Assembly: GCA_937858455.1 (NCBI GenBank) | Contig: CALLYN010000464.1 | Coordinates: 1-9,040, forward strand | Direction of reading: 5' to 3' | From: an uncultured Kouleothrix sp. | GTDB taxonomy: Bacteria > Chloroflexota > Chloroflexia > Chloroflexales > Roseiflexaceae | DNA length: 9,040 bases | Shown here: one piece after another, positions 6,035 to 9,040 of the stretch | How the letters are laid out: every line of letters begins with the position of its first letter | Numbering within the stretch: position 1 is the first letter of the stretch | Program-made: the position numbers and the translations under genes | Notes under the pieces: model-generated | What the model was told of the DNA's origin: nothing | Databases searched by the model: none | Seen by the model: the letters and a program-made list of their open reading frames with translations, nothing else

Positions 6035-6083
6035 AGCACGAGCGGTAGTGCCGGGCGCTGTGCCCGGCACTACCGCTCGTGCT
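6035..6083. repeat. 22-bp perfect inverted repeat (long hairpin D) in the marR leader
   Basis: Arms 6035-6056 and 6062-6083 are exact reverse complements (22 bp) around a 5-base loop. The arms begin AGCACGAGCGGTAG and end TGCCGGGC. It starts 23 bases before the marR start codon on the minus strand and lies wholly within the predicted leader. No T-tract follows on the minus strand and no GC hairpin module adjoins it, so it is the only long perfect stem in the window without that partner. It could be a repeat-family member that lost the module, an mRNA structure affecting translation, or less likely a protein operator, since it is much longer than usual MarR sites. Confidence 0.92.
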
Positions 6084-6116
6084 ATCGGCAGTCGCTTCTG
6101 CGTAGCTCGTGGAAGC

Positions 6117-6139
6117 TAGGGATAATGCTATGTACCCTA
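6117..6139. promoter_or_regulatory. Weak candidate MarR operator
   Basis: TAGGG (6117-6121) and CCCTA (6135-6139) are symmetric across 13 central bases in an AT-rich stretch just downstream of the predicted marR transcript start. Overall span (23 bases) and location suit a MarR-type operator, but only five positions per half are symmetric. Confidence 0.25.
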
Positions 6140-6154
6140 ATCATTTGCTGGCAA

Positions 6155-6183
6155 ATTATAGACTGTGCGCGGGTGCATGTCAA
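6155..6183 (-). promoter_or_regulatory. Consensus sigma70 promoter for marR-exporter
   Basis: On the minus strand TTGACA (6183-6178) and TATAAT (6160-6155) are separated by exactly 17 bases, a full consensus match at all 12 positions. Transcription should begin near 6148, giving a leader of about 137 bases before the marR ATG. The TGA stop codon of the upstream DinB-like gene (6182-6180) is contained within the -35 hexamer. Such a strong promoter is expected to need repression, in keeping with a MarR product. Confidence 0.85.
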
Positions 6184-6746
6184 GCATGTTGCGCATCTAG
6201 CCAGCCCTCGATCGCCTGTGCGTGCTTCTGGTAGTGGCGATACGACTGAAACGGCAGGATCTGCACGAGCGAGCGGCCGTTGAAGAGTGTGTGCGGCTGC
6301 GCCAGGCTGTCTTCGCCGAGCTGCGATACCGCGCTGTAGAGCGCGTCGTAGGCGCTGCGGCCGAGCGCAAGCGCCTCGGCGGGGGCGCGGCCGGCGTGCT
6401 CGTACACAAACAGGGCGTTGAGCTGCTCGCTCGGCAGCTGGTTTATGTCGCCGGGCAGCTCGGGGTGCGCGCCGCGGTAGCGCGCCAGCTCGGCGGTGTG
6501 GTATGCGTCGAGCGCGGCGACATGCGCGGCAGCGATCTGCCCGTGCTCGAGCATGTCGCGGCTGTGCGCCGCCGCGTACTCTTCGTAGGCCGTCACGTGC
6601 GCCAGCACCTCGCAGATCGACCACTCGCCGTCGACGCCTGGCACATGCATGTGCGCAAGGTCGACACGCGCAAGCACGGCTTCCCATTCCGCCCGCCCCT
6701 GCGCCAGCGCCGCCAGCAGCGTCTGCTTGTCGGTGGGTGTCTCCAT
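6180..6746 (-). CDS. DinB-superfamily protein, ClbS/DfsB-like
   Basis: The 188-residue soluble protein is predicted to be all helical. It begins TDKQTLLAALAQGRAEWEAVL, continues with PGVDGEWSICEVLAHVTAYEEY and ends with QSYRHYQKHAQAIEGWL. A histidine in the first 'W(S/T)...V..H(L/V)..(Y/W)E' motif (His50) and an H-x3-H pair near the C-terminus (His171, His175) match the three-histidine metal-binding pattern of the DinB/YfiT four-helix fold. The ordering and the FNGRS...I segment recall the ClbS/DfsB subgroup. Some relatives are thiol-dependent transferases (bacillithiol or mycothiol type), and ClbS protects against colibactin; the reaction here is unknown. AAGGAG (6761-6756) lies 9 bases before the ATG. 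The gene precedes marR and the exporter on the same strand, so some read-through into them is possible, although they have their own promoter. Confidence 0.8.
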   Translation of the reverse strand: METPTDKQTLLAALAQGRAEWEAVLARVDLAHMHVPGVDGEWSICEVLAHVTAYEEYAAAHSRDMLEHGQIAAAHVAALDAYHTAELARYRGAHPELPGDINQLPSEQLNALFVYEHAGRAPAEALALGRSAYDALYSAVSQLGEDSLAQPHTLFNGRSLVQILPFQSYRHYQKHAQAIEGWLDAQHA

Positions 6747-6818
6747 TGTGGCTAGCTCCTTCTACCTGCGGCAGCAGGGTACTGTACTTTCTTTTGTGCT
6801 CAGATTACGTGGTGGGGG

Positions 6819-6844
6819 TTCAGGGGCGGCTTTGCCGCCCCGAA
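6819..6844. repeat. GC hairpin module of repeat E
   Basis: GGGGCGGC (6823-6830) pairs with GCCGCCCC (6834-6841) around TTT. The outer TTC/GAA (6819-6821, 6842-6844) also pair with a single bulged A. On the + strand it is followed by an AACTTC linker and a run of seven Ts, so it has terminator form. However, no + strand gene precedes it: it lies between the divergent DinB-like and MBL-fold genes. Confidence 0.85.
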
Positions 6845-6852
6845 AACTTCTT

Positions 6853-6898
6853 TTTTTGGCAGGTCGCTGCCGCCGCCGTGGCAGCGACCTGCCAAAAA
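6853..6898. repeat. 19-bp perfect inverted repeat (long hairpin E)
   Basis: Arms 6853-6871 and 6880-6898 are exact reverse complements around an 8-base GCCGCCGT loop. The arms start TTTTTGGCAGGTCG. Together with the GC hairpin just upstream this reproduces the order GC hairpin, T-rich linker, long stem of copies A, B and C. Confidence 0.9.
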
Positions 6899-6906
6899 GA
6901 GTGGCT

Positions 6907-6928
6907 TTGGATGGCTTGCGCCCTCCAA
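6907..6928. repeat. TTGGA(G/T)GG hairpin module after stem E
   Basis: TTGGATGG (6907-6914) faces CCCTCCAA (6921-6928) with one mismatch. The segment AAAAAGAGTGGCTTTGGATGG leading into it resembles GAAAAGGGTGGTTTGGAGGG near the right edge of the window (9011-9033), where the same hairpin is perfect. In both places it follows a long stem, suggesting a second recurrent module. Confidence 0.55.
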
Positions 6929-6960
6929 GCCTCCCACTGGGAAGGGCAGCGCGTAAATCC

Positions 6961-7036
6961 TATAATTGAAAGTTTGTGTCATGATCAAGACGATCGGCGC
7001 GGCCAGGGTATTACGCGCGCCGGGAGCTGGTACAAT
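6961..7036 (+). promoter_or_regulatory. Candidate -10 boxes before the MBL-fold gene
   Basis: TATAAT (6961-6966) and TACAAT (7031-7036) are both good -10 hexamers on the + strand. Neither has a convincing -35 box at 16-18 bases. TACAAT would give a leader of about 22 bases carrying the strong Shine-Dalgarno at 7053-7060; TATAAT would give about 92 bases. I cannot choose between them. Confidence 0.35.
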
Positions 7037-7064
7037 AGGCTTCATTGGAATTAAAGGAGGAATC

Positions 7065-7898
7065 ATGGCAATGCTATCGGGCGCGGCGCTGCTCGCGCAG
7101 ATCGACCGGCTGGCGGTGCCGGCCGGGCAGCTGGCGCTGTGGTCGTTGGGGCAGGCCGGCTTTGCGCTGAAGGGCGGCGATACTGTTGCGTATATCGACC
7201 CGTACCTATCGGACTCGATCACCGAGAGCGGCGGGCCGGCGCGGCGCTTCCCGAGCCCGCTGGCGCCCGGCGCGGTGCGCCACGCCCGCGTGGTGTTCGC
7301 CACCCACGAGCACATGGACCACGCCGACGCGCCGACGCTTGGCCCGCTGATGGCCGCTTCGCCGCACGCGCTGCTGGTGACATCGCCGCAGGGCCGCGAG
7401 ATCGCGCTGGCGGCCGATGTGCCCGACGAGCGCATTGTGCTGCCGCGCCTGGGCGAGCGCACGCAGCTTGGCGAGCTGGCCTACACAGCTATTCCGGCCG
7501 CGCACTATAGCTACGAGGTCGACTCGGAGGGCCGCTCGCGCTGGATGGGCTTTCTGATCGAATGGAATGGCGTGACGCTGTACCACTCGGGCGATACGAT
7601 CGCCATCCCGCAGATCTTTGAGGCGCTGGCGGGCACGCCGATCGACCTTGCGCTGCTGCCGATCAACGGCCGCGACTACTTCCGCGAGCAGCAGGAGATC
7701 ACCGGCAACATGTGGCCGGGCGAGGCGGCCGAGATGGCGGTGCGGCTGGGCGCGCGCGTGCTGATCGGCATCCACAACGATCTGTTTGCCGAGAATCGCG
7801 TCGGCGCGGGGATGCTGTTCGAGGAGATCGACCGCCGCGCGCCATTTCAGCGCTGCCATATGCTCGCGCCCGGCGAGCTGTACCTGTACGCGGGCTGA
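7065..7898 (+). CDS. MBL-fold metallo-hydrolase, UlaG-like
   Basis: The product is a predicted cytosolic 277-residue zinc (or manganese) hydrolase of the metallo-beta-lactamase fold. The signature HEHMDH (residues 81-86) is intact. Further probable ligands are His147 (AAHYSYE), Asp177 in YHSGDT and His237 in GIHNDLF. The block LLPINGRDYFREQQ...GNM (197-216) is characteristic of the L-ascorbate-6-phosphate lactonase (UlaG) group, COG2220. There are no ascorbate transport or catabolism genes nearby, so I do not assign the ulaG function. The ATG at 7065 is preceded by AAAGGAGG (7053-7060), 4 bases away; ATG 7071 is the alternative, and the open frame upstream to 6966 lacks a ribosome-binding site. 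An esterase-like gene follows after 65 bases on the same strand with no evident terminator between, suggesting co-transcription and perhaps sequential hydrolysis of ester or lactone substrates. Confidence 0.88.
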   Translation: MAMLSGAALLAQIDRLAVPAGQLALWSLGQAGFALKGGDTVAYIDPYLSDSITESGGPARRFPSPLAPGAVRHARVVFATHEHMDHADAPTLGPLMAASPHALLVTSPQGREIALAADVPDERIVLPRLGERTQLGELAYTAIPAAHYSYEVDSEGRSRWMGFLIEWNGVTLYHSGDTIAIPQIFEALAGTPIDLALLPINGRDYFREQQEITGNMWPGEAAEMAVRLGARVLIGIHNDLFAENRVGAGMLFEEIDRRAPFQRCHMLAPGELYLYAG

Positions 7899-7963
7899 GC
7901 CGCTGGGGAAACGACGCACGCGCTCCCGGCTAGCCCGCAGGAACTGCTACAGAGGTATTGCCC

Positions 7964-8917
7964 ATGAACAGCCGTCACCTGGTCGATCCCGCGCTGCTCG
8001 CGCTGCTCGACCTGCTCCCTTCCACCCCACTTACATCAGAAAGCCTGGCCACAAACCGGGCGCGCACCGCCGCGATGGTCGCGAGCATGCCCGTGCGCGA
8101 ATCGCCCAACCTTACCATTCGCGAGCGCTACGTGCCCGGCCCCGCAGGCGCGCCGGATGTCCGTATTTTTCTGTACCAGCCGGCGCAGCCAGCACAGCCG
8201 ACCGCTGGCATACTCTGGCTCCACGGCGGCGGCTATGTCGGCGGCAATGTCGAGCTTGAGGATGTACGCGCCCGGGCGCTGGCCGCCGAGCTTGGCTGCG
8301 TCTTGGTGTCGGTGGACTACCGCCTGGCTCCCGAGGCCACCTTTCCCGGCCCGCTCGAGGACTGCTACGCCGTACTGAGCTGGCTCTACGCCAACGCGGC
8401 AGAGCTGGGCGTCGACTCCGGCCGGCTGGCGGTTGGCGGCGGAAGCGCCGGCGGCGGCCTTGCGGCAGCGCTCGCGCTGCTTGCCCGCGACCGTGGCGAG
8501 ATACCGCTTGCCTTTCAGCTGCTCATCGCCGCTATGCTCGACGATCGCACCGCCGCGCGCGACACGCCGCACCCGTACACCGGCGAGTTCATCTGGACGC
8601 GCGAGTCAAACCGCTTCGCCTGGGCGGCGCTGCTCGGCCAGGAGCCTGGCAGCAGTGGCGTATCGGCCTATGCGGCCGCCGCTCGAGCGGAGAATGTGGC
8701 GAACCTTCCGCCCGCCTTCATTGCCGTAGGCGCGCTTGACCTTTTTCTCGAGGAGAACATGGAGTATGCCCGGCGCCTGCTCTACGCCGGCGTGCCAACA
8801 GAGCTGCATGTGTACCCAGGCGCGTACCATGGGTTTCAGATGGTTCCTGCTGCGTGGATGACGCAGGCTGCCGCACGCGATCAGGTCAGCGCTGCTCGGC
8901 GGGCGCTCAAGCTGTGA
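7964..8917 (+). CDS. Alpha/beta hydrolase, HSL-type esterase (family IV)
   Basis: The product has 317 residues, typical of bacterial hormone-sensitive-lipase-like carboxylesterases acting on short acyl esters; no signal peptide is evident, so it is probably cytosolic. The oxyanion-hole motif HGGGY is at 87-91, preceded by the strand AGILWL. VDYRLAPE (117-124) is the usual next block. The nucleophile elbow is GGGSAGG (158-164) with Ser161. The catalytic acid is Asp259 in VGALDLFLEEN, and the base is His289 in YHGF. The full catalytic triad and order are intact. The start at ATG 7964 is supported by AGAGGT (7951-7956), 7 bases upstream; TTG 7958, six bases earlier, overlaps that spacing and is less likely. 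It follows the UlaG-like hydrolase after 65 bases, probably in one transcript. Substrate unknown. Confidence 0.94.
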   Translation: MNSRHLVDPALLALLDLLPSTPLTSESLATNRARTAAMVASMPVRESPNLTIRERYVPGPAGAPDVRIFLYQPAQPAQPTAGILWLHGGGYVGGNVELEDVRARALAAELGCVLVSVDYRLAPEATFPGPLEDCYAVLSWLYANAAELGVDSGRLAVGGGSAGGGLAAALALLARDRGEIPLAFQLLIAAMLDDRTAARDTPHPYTGEFIWTRESNRFAWAALLGQEPGSSGVSAYAAAARAENVANLPPAFIAVGALDLFLEENMEYARRLLYAGVPTELHVYPGAYHGFQMVPAAWMTQAAARDQVSAARRALKL

Positions 8918-8946
8918 TACGCTGTTCGCTTGATCACGTATAGATC

Positions 8947-8983
8947 GTGTTGCACGACGTGGCGAAGCCACGTCGTGCAACAC
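8947..8983. repeat. 17-bp perfect inverted repeat (long hairpin F)
   Basis: Arms 8947-8963 and 8967-8983 are exact reverse complements (17 bp) around GAA, with the tip GGC-GAA-GCC as in hairpin B. The arms start GTGTTGCACGACG. It lies 29 bases after the stop codon of the esterase. AATAAG rather than a T-tract follows, so it is not a standard intrinsic terminator for that gene. Confidence 0.92.
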
Positions 8984-9010
8984 AATAAGAAGCTGTTTGA
9001 AAAGGGTGGT

Positions 9011-9033
9011 TTGGAGGGACGAAGTCCCTCCAA
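9011..9033. repeat. 10-bp hairpin TTGGAGGGAC-GAA-GTCCCTCCAA
   Basis: Arms 9011-9020 and 9024-9033 pair perfectly around GAA. It is the intact counterpart of the imperfect hairpin at 6907-6928 and likewise follows a long stem (F). The window ends 7 bases later, so further modules of this copy may lie outside. Confidence 0.8.
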
Positions 9034-9040
9034 GTATCCA

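Noticed and set aside
6966..7064. 33-codon N-terminal extension of the MBL-fold protein
   Set aside because: The strong Shine-Dalgarno at 7053-7060 points to ATG 7065, and the extension contains a good -10 box (7031-7036). No Shine-Dalgarno precedes 6966.
8947..8983. Hairpin F as the intrinsic terminator of the esterase gene
   Set aside because: The stem is strong but AATAAG follows on the + strand and no T-tract is present.
1..9040. tRNA, rRNA, riboswitch or transposase genes
   Set aside because: I found no cloverleaf with the conserved T-loop, no rRNA segment, no recognisable riboswitch core and no transposase or integrase motif on either strand.

Overview
The window is GC-rich, gene-dense bacterial chromosome. 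The protein families present are all common ones. Codon composition, the gene set and the many GC-hairpin intergenic repeats remind me of filamentous Chloroflexota (Roseiflexus/Kouleothrix type), but this placement is an impression: no rRNA or other phylogenetic marker is present.

Layout, left to right. (1) The last 28 codons of a + strand gene that looks like a sensor histidine kinase end at 86. (2) A 300-base gap (87-391) holds a 24-bp perfect hairpin with a short GC hairpin, a MITE-like element flanked by 10-bp direct repeats, and then a sigma70-type promoter whose -10 region and start site are overlapped by a CIRCE-like (HrcA) operator. (3) htpG (Hsp90) on +. (4) A small GlsB/YeaQ-type membrane protein on +. 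(5) A repeat block (2683-2897) of three 57-bp tandem repeats plus another 24-bp perfect hairpin, lying between convergent genes. (6) lepB (signal peptidase I) on -. (7) A 14-helix DHA2/EmrB-type drug exporter on -, followed by a terminator-like hairpin and preceded by a MarR-type regulator. These two form a likely operon driven by a consensus TTGACA-N17-TATAAT promoter. (8) A DinB/ClbS-like four-helix protein on -, whose stop codon lies inside that promoter's -35 box. (9) A second repeat-bearing gap (6747-7064) between divergent genes. (10) A UlaG-like metallo-beta-lactamase-fold hydrolase and an HSL-type alpha/beta hydrolase on +, probably co-transcribed. (11) Two more hairpins at the right edge.

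Functionally there is a proteostasis/envelope half (Hsp90, GlsB-like, signal peptidase) and a small-molecule defence or detoxification half (MarR regulator, exporter, DinB/ClbS-like protein, two hydrolases). Apart from marR-exporter, no functional partnership is proven by the sequence.

The most unusual content is non-coding. Nearly every sizeable intergenic gap carries a member of what looks like one modular palindromic family: a conserved GGGGCGGC-NNN-GCCGCCCC hairpin, a T-rich linker, and a long, usually perfect hairpin whose arm sequence differs at each site. Several hairpin tips carry GCGAAGC. I regard this family and the htpG operator as the observations most worth following up.
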